DNA of 64,000 nt from Stutzerimonas stutzeri (lineage in GTDB: Bacteria > Pseudomonadota > Gammaproteobacteria > Pseudomonadales > Pseudomonadaceae). Positions 39,257-47,557 of this stretch are shown in pieces. Made by a program: the position numbers and the translations under genes. The notes beneath the pieces were generated by a model, which was not told where the DNA came from, ran no database searches, and was given only the letters and a program-made list of their open reading frames with translations. The DNA is taken from assembly GCF_000952685.1 (NCBI RefSeq), contig NZ_JYHV01000015.1, positions 276,055 through 340,054 of the forward strand, in the 5' to 3' direction. How positions within the stretch are numbered: the stretch's first letter is position 1; each line of letters begins with the position of its first letter.

Positions 39257-40257
39257 TGCATAGCGCCAAGCTTCCTTTGTCGCGCGCATTGGCAGTTACA
39301 GGGCTCTCCCTTTTACTGCTGTGCCTCGCGAGTCTGGTATTCGGGGCTGGCGATGTCAGTGTGTCGCGCAGCCTGCTCGCGCTTGCTGGCGCAGCCGATG
39401 AACAAGCGCAGTTCGTTGTATACGAATTGAGGTGGGCTCGCACTGAGCTGGCCTTGCTTGTTGGCGCGGCGCTTGGCGCTGCCGGCTTGCTGCTGCAGTC
39501 AGTGACGCGAAATCCACTGGCCGAGCCCGGCCTCATGGGCGTCAGTGCAGGCGCCTCGTTTGCGGTGGTGCTGGCCATTGCGCTGGGTGCTAGCGCAGCC
39601 TCCCTCAACTTGCTGGTTGCTGTTGGCGGTGCCCTTGTAGGCTGCGTGCTGGTCTTGCTAGTGACGCAGATGCGCGGCGTTGGCGAGGATCCGGTGCGCT
39701 TGGTGCTCGCGGGGGCAGCATTTTCGGGATTGCTCATGGCGCTTAGCAACATGCTGCTGCTCCAGGATCAGCGCACCGCAGACGAGATGCGCTTCTGGGT
39801 GATTGGCGCGCTTGCCGGACGGCCACTGGACACCTTTGGCTGGAGCCTACCTGGACTTATTGCCGGTCTCTTGCTGGCTCTACCTCTTATCCCAGCATTG
39901 GCCGCGCTTTCTCTAGGCGAGCGCGTCGCGAGCGGGTTGGGTCATCATCCGCAAATGACACGCCTGATCACGCTGCTGTCAGTGGCCCTGTTGGTCGGCA
40001 CGGCCACTGCTGCGGCCGGACCGATCGGATTCGTCGGCCTGGTCGTACCGTTCATTGCCCGGCGTCTGGTCGGTACCGACATTCGCCGAACCTTCGCGCT
40101 TGCGATACTGATTGGCCCGTGCATTGTGCTGTTTGCCGACGTTGTGTCTCGTCTTGCGGTTCGCCCATATGAGCTTCCAGTGGGGGTTATCACCGCTTTC
40201 GTCGGCGCCCCGATTCTAATTGCCGTAGTGCGCAGCCATAGGTTGCCGACGTTATGA
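39256..40257 (+). CDS. FecCD-family permease, first subunit
   Basis: BtuC/FecCD-type inner-membrane permease of 333 residues and about ten helices. The ATG at 39256 overlaps the stop of the binding-protein gene (TGATG), so I take it instead of the longer frame from 39184. Conserved features are GAALGAAGLLLQSVTRNPLAEPGLMGVSAGA near 75-105, and GPIGFVGLVVPFIARRLVG near 255-273, the coupling region that contacts the ATPase. It overlaps the second permease gene by four bases. Confidence 0.92.
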   Translation: MHSAKLPLSRALAVTGLSLLLLCLASLVFGAGDVSVSRSLLALAGAADEQAQFVVYELRWARTELALLVGAALGAAGLLLQSVTRNPLAEPGLMGVSAGASFAVVLAIALGASAASLNLLVAVGGALVGCVLVLLVTQMRGVGEDPVRLVLAGAAFSGLLMALSNMLLLQDQRTADEMRFWVIGALAGRPLDTFGWSLPGLIAGLLLALPLIPALAALSLGERVASGLGHHPQMTRLITLLSVALLVGTATAAAGPIGFVGLVVPFIARRLVGTDIRRTFALAILIGPCIVLFADVVSRLAVRPYELPVGVITAFVGAPILIAVVRSHRLPTL

Positions 40258-41312
40258 ACCAAGCCTCCCTCATGCACGCTTCAGGCGGCTATTGCTTACT
40301 GCGATTTGCCTCGCTGTCCTTCCTCGTCCACCGGCGCAGCATGCTGGTTGCCGCCTGCCTGTGCCTTGCCCTGATCTTGACGGTGGGCTGGCTATTGGCC
40401 GCAGGTTCGCCGGGGCTTAGCCAGTGGCAGGCACTGCGTGCTGCCTTTGGTGACGGGGAGCCGATTCACCTACTACTTGTCCGTGAGTTGCGCTTACCCA
40501 GGCTCAATGCGGGCTTGCTCAGCGGGGCGGCCCTCGGTGCTGCGGGCTGCCTTTTGCAGACGCTGGCCCGCAACCGTCTGGCTACGCCCGGCGTTATCGG
40601 CATTGACGACGGCGCGACCGCCTTTGCCGTCGCCTCTATCGTGGCCATCCCAACCAGCATCGCTCCATCGATGCTGGCCCTGTCCGGTGCGGCCACGGCG
40701 GCAGCCTTGACGTTCGCTCTAGCCATGGGCTCAGGCGCGCGGGGTTATCGCTTCATCGTCGTGGGTATCGCGATCGGCGTGCTGTTCGGTGCGCTGACGA
40801 ACCTGATGCTGGCGCGTACTGACATCGATGCAGCCAACGCCGCTTACCCTTGGACAATTGGAAGCCTTAACGCACGCCCCGAGCAAGCAGTGTTCCTGTT
40901 GGGTATAGGCCTGGCGATCGGCCTCCCAGCGGCCAAGCTGCTGACCCGGCCCCTGGCCCTGATGCGATTCTCTGACAATGTGGCAATCGGGCTTGGAGCC
41001 CGCCTGCAGTTGATGCGAGTGCTGACGCTCGTACTGACCGTGTGGCTGACCGCCTTGGCCGTCGCGGTAGTAGGCCCGGTCGGGTTGATCGCGTTAGTTG
41101 CACCCGAGATGGCTCGCTACCTATGCCGACAACACGGAGTACCCGTTATCAACGCTGCGCTTAGCGGTGCGCTGTTGATGATCATCGCCGACTGGGTGGG
41201 CCGCACCGTGCTCGCTCCAATCGAGATCCCTGTAGGCATCATCATGGCAATCGTAGGCGGGCCTTATTTGATCTGGATTCTGCTACGTCAACCTTCTCGG
41301 ACCCTCTCATGA
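40254..41312 (+). CDS. FecCD-family permease, second subunit
   Basis: Partner permease of 352 residues. It has the same family segments, GAALGAAGCLLQTLARNRLATPGVIGIDDGA near 90-120 and GPVGLIALVAPEMARYL near 270-286. FecC and FecD-type heterodimers form the membrane channel for ferric chelates. The start ATG overlaps the previous stop (ATGA), and its own stop overlaps the ATPase start in the same manner. A later start within the first 25 codons is possible because the N-terminus is slightly long. Confidence 0.92.
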   Translation: MNQASLMHASGGYCLLRFASLSFLVHRRSMLVAACLCLALILTVGWLLAAGSPGLSQWQALRAAFGDGEPIHLLLVRELRLPRLNAGLLSGAALGAAGCLLQTLARNRLATPGVIGIDDGATAFAVASIVAIPTSIAPSMLALSGAATAAALTFALAMGSGARGYRFIVVGIAIGVLFGALTNLMLARTDIDAANAAYPWTIGSLNARPEQAVFLLGIGLAIGLPAAKLLTRPLALMRFSDNVAIGLGARLQLMRVLTLVLTVWLTALAVAVVGPVGLIALVAPEMARYLCRQHGVPVINAALSGALLMIIADWVGRTVLAPIEIPVGIIMAIVGGPYLIWILLRQPSRTLS

Positions 41313-42148
41313 GCGAACTTCCCAGCATCCTCACAGAACGAAACGCCATCGACGTCCGGCTGGAGGCCAGTGCCCTCTGCATGGGCTACGGTGGCTCATC
41401 GGTGATCGAAGGGCTCGACTTGCTATTGCCCAAGGGCAAGGTAACGGCCATTGTCGGCCCCAATGGTTGTGGCAAGTCCACGCTTCTTGCAGGGCTTGCG
41501 CGCCTGCACAAGCCCAGCAGTGGCGCCGTGCTGCTCAATGGCAAGGCCATTACCGAGCTGCCGACTCGAGAGGTTGCGCAACAGCTGGCGTTGTTGCCAC
41601 AGGAAGCCAGCGCGCCGGATGGCCTAACCGTTGCTGAGCTGATCCGCTTCGGCCGACAACCACATCAAAGGCTGCTCCAGCAATGGAGCGAGCACGATCA
41701 GGCCGTCATCGAAGCCGCTCTGTACGCCGCCAATCTGACCGAGCTGGCCGACCGCCCTTTACAGTCGATGTCAGGAGGCCAACGTCAGCGAGCCTGGATC
41801 GCCATGGCCATCGCACAAGACACTCCCTTGCTGCTGCTGGATGAGCCCACATCGGCCCTCGACCTGGGCCATCAGATCGAAGTTTTCGACCTGATTCGCC
41901 AGCTTGCCGCAGCGGGGAAAACCATCGTCATGGTCGTGCACGATCTAACGAGTGCCTGCCGTTACGCCGATCATCTTGTAGCTATGCACGCGGGACGCGT
42001 GATTGCGCAAGGCATACCTGACGACGTCGTTACGCCGGCTTTAGTCGAGGCGCTCTACGGCGTCAGATGCACGATGCTCCGCGATCCGCTGCATGGCACT
42101 CCTATAATCTCGGCCGTCACACGTTCAATTAAACAGCCAGCGGCGTAA
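41309..42148 (+). CDS. Iron-chelate ABC transporter ATP-binding protein (FecE-like)
   Basis: ATPase of the four-gene transporter, 279 residues. Walker A GPNGCGKST near 50-58, Q-loop LLPQEAS near 95, signature MSGGQRQRAW near 150-159, Walker B LLLLDEPTSALD near 172-183 and switch His in VVHD near 209 are all present, so it should be active. ATGA overlap with the second permease gene. No terminator is obvious downstream, where an SDR relic follows. Confidence 0.94.
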   Translation: MSELPSILTERNAIDVRLEASALCMGYGGSSVIEGLDLLLPKGKVTAIVGPNGCGKSTLLAGLARLHKPSSGAVLLNGKAITELPTREVAQQLALLPQEASAPDGLTVAELIRFGRQPHQRLLQQWSEHDQAVIEAALYAANLTELADRPLQSMSGGQRQRAWIAMAIAQDTPLLLLDEPTSALDLGHQIEVFDLIRQLAAAGKTIVMVVHDLTSACRYADHLVAMHAGRVIAQGIPDDVVTPALVEALYGVRCTMLRDPLHGTPIISAVTRSIKQPAA

Positions 42149-42240
42149 CACCCTATGCCCCCACCTTGCAGTCTCCTCTCGATATTCAGGAGTACCTACT
42201 TACCTCCGATAAGCCGACTTGCGATGCTCGGTGACCAGCC

Positions 42241-42549
42241 GAATCGGTGCTGACGTTCATGAGTTCGTAAATGGGCAGCGTGGAGCTGGCCCGCGCTAGC
42301 GATATGTCGCTGTTTGGCGCGAGCAAGGCAGCACTCAACAGTCTGTTGCGCTGCTGGAGCTCCGCTGCGGACCACCCCGAAGCGTGCTTACTGGCGTTGC
42401 ATCCAGGATGGGTCAAGACGGACATGGGCGGTGACAGTGCCCCAGTCGAAATTCGCGATAGTGTTGCCGGACTCATCACGGCTATCGACACCTACCGTGG
42501 CAGGCAGGGCTGCTACTTCGTCGACTATCAGCATCAAACGCTGTCGTGA
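42241..42549 (+). pseudogene. Short-chain dehydrogenase/reductase remnant
   Basis: C-terminal part of an SDR protein. Reading from 42241: ESVLTFMSS, a TAA stop, then MGSV. Normally this strand reads FMSSxMGS, so a stop replaces one codon. The active-site region reads SLFGASKAALNSLL, where the catalytic Tyr of YxxxK is Phe, followed by HPGWVKTDMGG. The N-terminal Rossmann half is missing. It is probably a leftover of an earlier rearrangement. An ATG at 42271 could still give a 92-residue fragment, without expected activity. Confidence 0.78.
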
Positions 42550-42727
42550 TGACGTGGACAGGCGAGTCAGCCCCGCTCAGTTAAGCCGCATGTCACTGGC
42601 AGACTTTCGCGCTGGCGCAAGCAGCTCGGTGCATCAGAACTCCACGCATCGAGGGCAGTACTGTCTGGGTCAACAACCCGCATGGCTCACCGCTCTGGCG
42701 AGCCATGCGAGGCGTCACTCACGAACG

Positions 42728-43969
42728 CTACACCGCGTTGTACGCATCGGCCTCCGTCTGATCAGGCTCCACCCCGGCGTCGGCGAGCCGACACAGAACT
42801 ATGCCAGCGACACCGCAAAGGGCAAGAGCCAGGGGCATGGCGTGCGCTGGCTGAGCCGCAAGGCTTGCGACGTACCCCACCACAGCGGCCACCAGGTAAT
42901 GCATGGTGCCCATCAATGCCGAGGCAACTCCCGACTGGGCTCCACCGTTGTTCATCGTAAGCGCAATCAGGTTGCCAATGATCAGGCCCAATGCACCAAT
43001 GGCTATACCTAATAGCCCTGCGTAAAGCGGCAAAGGCGCTACACCGGCCAGCACAGCGATGAACAACAGTCCCCCAGCCAGTGTATGAACGCCCAGCCCC
43101 AGGTAGGTGACACGAGCAGCTGTAGCTCCACGGGATAACAACGCGTTGGAAAGCATGCCTCCGATGATCAGTCCAACGGAATTTGCAGCAAACAAATAAC
43201 TGAACAGCGCTGGGCTAAGCGAGAAGTACTCTGTGAAGATAAACGCCGCACCACTAATGTAGGTGAACAGAGCGCTCATCACAAAGCCACCTGCCAGCGT
43301 ATAGAGCATGAATACTCGTCTGCGCATCTGCCGAGCATATCCGCGGACGATACTGCCGGCGCTCAGCGCCACTCTACGCTCCTTCGGTAGCGACTCTGGC
43401 AGCGAGCGCATGCCCCAAACCAGTCCCACCACGGCGAGTGCCGCCAGAACCCAGAAAATGATGCGCCAGCTACCATGAGTAAGTACAAAACTACCCATCA
43501 TCGGTGCCAGCACGGGAGCGATCATCATCACTTGCATCAGTAGGGAAAAAATGCGCGCTGATGAATTGACGTCACACATATCCGCAACAATGGCCCTGGG
43601 CGCAACCAGCCCGGCTGCAGCACCTATGGCTTGAACGAAGCGTGCAATCAGCAACCATTCCAACGTTGGCGCCATGGCTGCACCGACGGACCCCAGTATA
43701 AAGACCACTACCCCTGCAAGCAGCGGTAGCCTACGTCCGTAGCGGTCCAGAAGCGGTCCATACATGCATTGGCCAATGGCTAATCCGGCGAGAAATATCG
43801 CAAGAGTCTGCTGCACACTTCCGGCCGAGACACCTAGATCGTCAGCGATACTTGCCATGCCGGGCAGATACATATCGATCGCCATAGCGTCTAAGGCGGT
43901 TAGTAGCGCAAGTAATACAATCAACGGAGCCCCGAGCTGGGCTGCGTTAGCTGTTGTGGGGTTGCTCAT
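42728..43969 (-). CDS. Bcr/CflA family multidrug efflux MFS transporter
   Basis: A 413-residue drug/proton antiporter with twelve hydrophobic helices. Family marks: the N-terminal ALDAMAIDMYLPGMASIADDL, GPLLDRYGRRLPLL (loop 2-3) near 72-85, and RAIVADM near 125. It starts with an ATG overlapping the TetR stop by four bases, so regulator and pump are co-transcribed. Drug or solvent export under TetR control is likely; substrates are unknown. Confidence 0.9.
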   Translation of the reverse strand: MSNPTTANAAQLGAPLIVLLALLTALDAMAIDMYLPGMASIADDLGVSAGSVQQTLAIFLAGLAIGQCMYGPLLDRYGRRLPLLAGVVVFILGSVGAAMAPTLEWLLIARFVQAIGAAAGLVAPRAIVADMCDVNSSARIFSLLMQVMMIAPVLAPMMGSFVLTHGSWRIIFWVLAALAVVGLVWGMRSLPESLPKERRVALSAGSIVRGYARQMRRRVFMLYTLAGGFVMSALFTYISGAAFIFTEYFSLSPALFSYLFAANSVGLIIGGMLSNALLSRGATAARVTYLGLGVHTLAGGLLFIAVLAGVAPLPLYAGLLGIAIGALGLIIGNLIALTMNNGGAQSGVASALMGTMHYLVAAVVGYVASLAAQPAHAMPLALALCGVAGIVLCRLADAGVEPDQTEADAYNAV

Positions 43970-44574
43970 TTGATTTCCTCTCGTACCTTTTCTGCCAACT
44001 CCAAACCGGCGGACAGCAGCCTTTGCAAAGCGCGCAGGCGATGTTCAAAGCGCTGCGCACCAACATAAATAAGCTCAACATGAAGGCTGTCTATTATTCC
44101 CAGATAGGCATCGCCGAACTGTGAGAAATCCTGCTCGGTCAGTGCCGTCGCTGAGCGCTGACGCAACTGGCTTATAAAAGCCTCAAGCAATCGCTGCAGG
44201 TAGTCTTCGTAACTGGAAGAAACCCGAGTGGAAAGACTCTTTGGCGGGAGGTATGCATTGCGCAATAGGAAGCGCATATGCATCGATTCGCCATAACGCT
44301 TGGGCAGGGATTCGCAGTAGTGCATGCCCGGCAGCGACGATGCCGATTCTGAATCAAAACATTGCTGGGCAAACGCTGCCTCTACCTGAAACGCTTCATC
44401 GAGGACGGTCAGAAACAGCGCTTGCTTGCTCTCGACGTGCGAGTAGATTGACGCCTTGCGAATACCGAGATCATTGGCAATGTCGCTCAGCGAGACTTCG
44501 TCATAACTCAGGTCGGCAAATCGGTTACCTGCCGCATCCGTGACACGTTTCATCGCGGGGGTTGGGGGATGCAT
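43966..44574 (-). CDS. TetR family transcriptional regulator
   Basis: A 202-residue repressor. The helix-turn-helix is at about 27-50 (SLSDIANDLGIRKASIYSHVESKQAL), close to the TetR signature; the C-terminal ligand domain shows no recognisable binder. The overlap with the exporter gene makes autoregulation plus control of the pump the simplest model. An inverted repeat at 44651-44664 could be its operator. The start at 44574 has AAGG upstream; an alternative ATG lies seven codons in. Confidence 0.88.
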   Translation of the reverse strand: MHPPTPAMKRVTDAAGNRFADLSYDEVSLSDIANDLGIRKASIYSHVESKQALFLTVLDEAFQVEAAFAQQCFDSESASSLPGMHYCESLPKRYGESMHMRFLLRNAYLPPKSLSTRVSSSYEDYLQRLLEAFISQLRQRSATALTEQDFSQFGDAYLGIIDSLHVELIYVGAQRFEHRLRALQRLLSAGLELAEKVREEIK

Positions 44575-44650
44575 AGTGCTGCCTTCAATATGAATATGTT
44601 ACGGCTTCACCTCGGTTGGGCTGGCCAAGAACGTGCAACATACTCGCTAA

Positions 44651-44664
44651 CTACCGACCGGTAG
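44651..44664. promoter_or_regulatory. Candidate TetR operator
   Basis: CTACCG-AC-CGGTAG is a perfect 6-bp inverted repeat about 77 bases upstream of the TetR gene, in an AT-rich setting with partly symmetric flanks (TAA/CTTA). Confidence 0.5.
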
Positions 44665-44977
44665 CTTAAAATTATTGATCGGTTCGATTGGAGGTTTCGA
44701 TTGATGCGTAGCCGGCACGCGTTCCACGGTGGCCGCCCCGATCGCTTAACGGTACGCGCCGCCATACAACAGTGGTCGGCGCTGGGTCGATTGCGCGAGC
44801 ATCCGCGCGCCAAAGGGTTTGCAGGGTGCCAAGCGCTCTCGCAGCGCTGAGTACTGTTGATCCTACAAGGCCGCTTGGGCCGGAGTTGGCTGGCGGTGGT
44901 GAGCGCCGTGGATCGTGGCAATCAATGCGTTGACGAGAGATCAACCTCGAGTCTGCTTCACGCCACTAGGACGACAG
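44665..44977. other. Spacer between TetR and LysR genes, no gene seen
   Basis: About 310 bases between the divergently arranged exporter set and the end of the LysR gene. No supported coding frame, RNA gene or clear terminator was found. It may be a scar of earlier insertions in the island. Confidence 0.4.
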
Positions 44978-45871
44978 CTATCCGTGGTTTAACTGCGCAT
45001 TGAGTCGATCACGGAAGCTCTGGATCAGCGGCTCGCGGGAGCGGCCTCGCCGCAGGGCAAGGGTGAAGGGGGCTTGGTAGCCGAATGTGGCTGGCAACAG
45101 CACCTTCAGGCGCTTCCGATCTACCCATTGCTGCGCATGGTGTTCTGGGAGATAACCCACATAGGCACCCGACAGTATCAGTATCAGCTGCGCCTCCATC
45201 GATTCTACGGTTGCGGCGCTGTGCTTGAAGCCGTGACGCGCCAGCTCAGTTTGGCTCCAGTAACCACGACCTACCATGCGCTGCTGTTTGACTACTTCAG
45301 CCGGTATTCGTCGCTGCGCGTACAGAGGGTGGCGGTCACTGCAGTACAACCAGTGCTGTTCACGGTACAGCGCATGGTAAATCAGTCCATTTGTACGAAC
45401 CGAGAAGGCACCGATAGCCAGGTCCAGGCGATTTTCCAGCACGCCCAATTGCAGCTCGGCGGGGCTAAGCACCGCGAGGTGCAGGTGTACGGCCGGGTGC
45501 TCCTCACTGTAGGCACCAATCACTTCAGCCAGCGGAAGAGACGCATCGCTGACCGTCGAGTCAAGTACGCCGAGGTTTAGCGTCCCGCGCAGTTCACCCT
45601 TGAGGGCGGCCGCATAGCGCTCGAAGTCGTCCAGTTCAGCAAGCAAACGCAGCGTTTCTTGATGGAACAGCTCTCCCTTGGTGGTCATGCTAAACCCGCC
45701 CCGCCCCCTGTGGCATAGGGAGATACCGAGCAGCGCTTCTAGTTGACTCATGTAAGTGCTGATCGCTGATGTAGAGAGGTTCAACTCCTGCTGTGCCGCG
45801 GCGAAACCCTGGTTGCGGACCACACAAGCGAAAATGCGCAGCAGCTTTATGTCGGGCAATGCGGACGGCAT
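44978..45871 (-). CDS. gbuR: LysR family regulator, probable GbuR
   Basis: A 297-residue LysR-type regulator with the N-terminal winged helix (about 8-66; GFAAAQQELNLSTSAISTYMSQLE) and a C-terminal co-inducer domain. It is divergent from gbuA across 150 bases, the same arrangement as gbuR-gbuA in P. aeruginosa, where GbuR induces guanidinobutyrase with 4-guanidinobutyrate. An 8-bp inverted repeat lies in the shared promoter region. The name is by context and family. Confidence 0.85.
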   Translation of the reverse strand: MPSALPDIKLLRIFACVVRNQGFAAAQQELNLSTSAISTYMSQLEALLGISLCHRGRGGFSMTTKGELFHQETLRLLAELDDFERYAAALKGELRGTLNLGVLDSTVSDASLPLAEVIGAYSEEHPAVHLHLAVLSPAELQLGVLENRLDLAIGAFSVRTNGLIYHALYREQHWLYCSDRHPLYAQRRIPAEVVKQQRMVGRGYWSQTELARHGFKHSAATVESMEAQLILILSGAYVGYLPEHHAQQWVDRKRLKVLLPATFGYQAPFTLALRRGRSREPLIQSFRDRLNAQLNHG

Positions 45872-45924
45872 GTTGAAGCTCCTGACAAGTTATCAATGCA
45901 GCCAGTCTACCGCCGAAAGTTTAG

Positions 45925-45959
45925 AAATCTCTGAACTGAATTTTTGCCTGTAGAGATTT
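45925..45959. promoter_or_regulatory. Candidate LysR-type operator between gbuR and gbuA
   Basis: AAATCTCT and AGAGATTT are a perfect 8-bp inverted repeat separated by 19 bases, in the AT-rich divergent promoter. This fits a LysR-type site controlling both genes. Confidence 0.5.
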
Positions 45960-46021
45960 GCCTGCTCTCATTTCACGAACAGAATCGACTCAAGACAACT
46001 TCAACAATTGTGAGGCTCTCC

Positions 46022-46981
46022 GTGGAAAGTAATCTCCACCAGCCCGTAGGCGGCAATGAGATGCCCCGTTTCGGCGGGATCGCAACCATGCTGCGCTTAC
46101 CCCATGTGCAGACGCCCGATGGGTTGAACAAGCTCGACGCAGCCTTCATCGGCATCCCCCTCGACATTGGCACCTCGCTGCGTTCTGGCACTCGCTTCGG
46201 CCCCCGGCAGATCCGTAGCGAATCGGTAATGATCCGTCCTTACAACATGGCCACTGGCGCTGCGCCCTTCGATTCGTTGAATGTCGCCGATATAGGTGAC
46301 GTGCCAATCAATACCTTCAACCTGCTCGACGCTGTGCGCATCATCGAAGCGCACTACGACGGCATCCTCGAGCGCGACATCACTCCGCTGACTCTGGGCG
46401 GCGACCACACCCTGACGCTGCCAATCCTACGGGCGATGAAGAGAAAGTACGGCAAGGTCGGCCTGGTACACGTTGATGCACACGCCGACGTCAACGACCA
46501 CATGTTCGGCGAGAAAATCGCCCACGGTACAACTTTTCGCCGCGCTCAGGAGGAAGGCCTGCTCGACAGTGAGCGGGTGGTGCAAATCGGACTTCGGGCT
46601 CAGGGCTACACCGCCGACGACTTCAACTGGAGCCGTGCCCAGGGCTTTCGCGTGGTGCAGGCCGAGGAGTGCTGGCATCGTTCGCTGACGCCGCTGATGG
46701 AAGAGGTGCGAGCCAAAGTTAACGGCGGCCCGGTATACCTGTCCTTTGATATCGATGGCATTGATCCGGCCTGGGCACCAGGCACTGGCACGCCGGAAGT
46801 GGGCGGTCTGACCACTATTCAGGCGCTGGAAATCATTCGGGGTTGCCAGGGTTTGAACCTGATCGGCTGCGATCTGGTCGAGGTGTCACCGCCCTACGAC
46901 ACCACAGGCAATACTTCGCTGCTTGGCGCCAACCTGCTCTACGAAATGCTTTGCGTGCTGCCAGGGGTAGTACGGCGATGA
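46022..46981 (+). CDS. gbuA: Guanidinobutyrase GbuA
   Basis: Manganese ureohydrolase that splits 4-guanidinobutyrate into 4-aminobutyrate and urea. The GTG at 46022, with GAGG upstream, gives 319 residues, the length of P. aeruginosa GbuA; the frame continues upstream without homology. Metal ligands are visible: H129 in GGDHT, D152/H154/D156 in VDAHAD, and the two Asp of FDIDGID. The sequence NLHQPVGGNEMPRFGGIATM is typical of GbuA rather than agmatinase. Its TGA overlaps the start of the following small gene. Confidence 0.95.
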   Translation: MESNLHQPVGGNEMPRFGGIATMLRLPHVQTPDGLNKLDAAFIGIPLDIGTSLRSGTRFGPRQIRSESVMIRPYNMATGAAPFDSLNVADIGDVPINTFNLLDAVRIIEAHYDGILERDITPLTLGGDHTLTLPILRAMKRKYGKVGLVHVDAHADVNDHMFGEKIAHGTTFRRAQEEGLLDSERVVQIGLRAQGYTADDFNWSRAQGFRVVQAEECWHRSLTPLMEEVRAKVNGGPVYLSFDIDGIDPAWAPGTGTPEVGGLTTIQALEIIRGCQGLNLIGCDLVEVSPPYDTTGNTSLLGANLLYEMLCVLPGVVRR

Positions 46982-47367
46982 GTCGTGAGAGCGAGGTGAT
47001 AACAGCCGCAAGTGAACTGGTAGCTGCCTTTGCTAGCAACGACACGACCGGCTATTTCGCCTGCTTCAGCGAGGATGCCACTTTCGTTTTCCATACTTTG
47101 CAGAAACCGCTGCTGTCACGTTGTGAATACCGCGCGCTATGGCAGCAATGGCAGGCAGATGGGTTTGCCGTGCTCGGCTGCTGCTCAAGCAACGCTCACG
47201 TTAGCCTGCAGGGCGATGTCGCCATCTTCATCCATGACGTCGCTACACATATTCGCACCGGCGGCGAGGAACTGCACCTCAGGGAAAGGGAGACCATTGT
47301 GTTCCGCTACGACGGCGCACGCTGGCTGGCTTGCCACGAGCATTTGTCTGCCCCAAGCGCGAGTTGA
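46978..47367 (+). CDS. NTF2-like (SnoaL-type) small protein of the gbu cluster
   Basis: A 129-residue protein with the cone-like NTF2 fold pattern: an N-terminal helix (ESEVITAASELVAAFASND), the segment YFACFSEDATFVFHT, and a C-terminal strand pair RERETIVFRYDGARWLACHEHLS. Such domains serve as small enzymes or ligand carriers; activity cannot be assigned. The start at 46978 overlaps the gbuA stop (ATGA), so it is co-translated. A hypothetical gene sits at the equivalent place in P. aeruginosa, as I recall. Confidence 0.85.
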   Translation: MSRESEVITAASELVAAFASNDTTGYFACFSEDATFVFHTLQKPLLSRCEYRALWQQWQADGFAVLGCCSSNAHVSLQGDVAIFIHDVATHIRTGGEELHLRERETIVFRYDGARWLACHEHLSAPSAS

Positions 47368-47557
47368 AAACAGACGTGCGCGAGCGAGCCAGCTGAAGCT
47401 CGCCGTGCTGAATAACACACCTTTCGGGTGCCCTTTAGGCCCCCACGCGGCTTAGCCGTACTGCCAATGCACCACCACCTGGCGGCTGTCGGGGGTGAAT
47501 AACGGTCGGCGTGCCTGCGCCAACCTAATAAAAATGTGATAGGCACTGGAGATACAC

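Noticed and set aside
42314..43012. 232-codon plus-strand frame over the SDR remnant and exporter end
   Set aside because: It runs antisense into the Bcr/CflA gene and out of frame with the SDR remnant; no family resemblance.
45074..45580. 168-codon plus-strand frame opposite the LysR gene
   Set aside because: Antisense shadow; the minus-strand LysR regulator has full-length family features.
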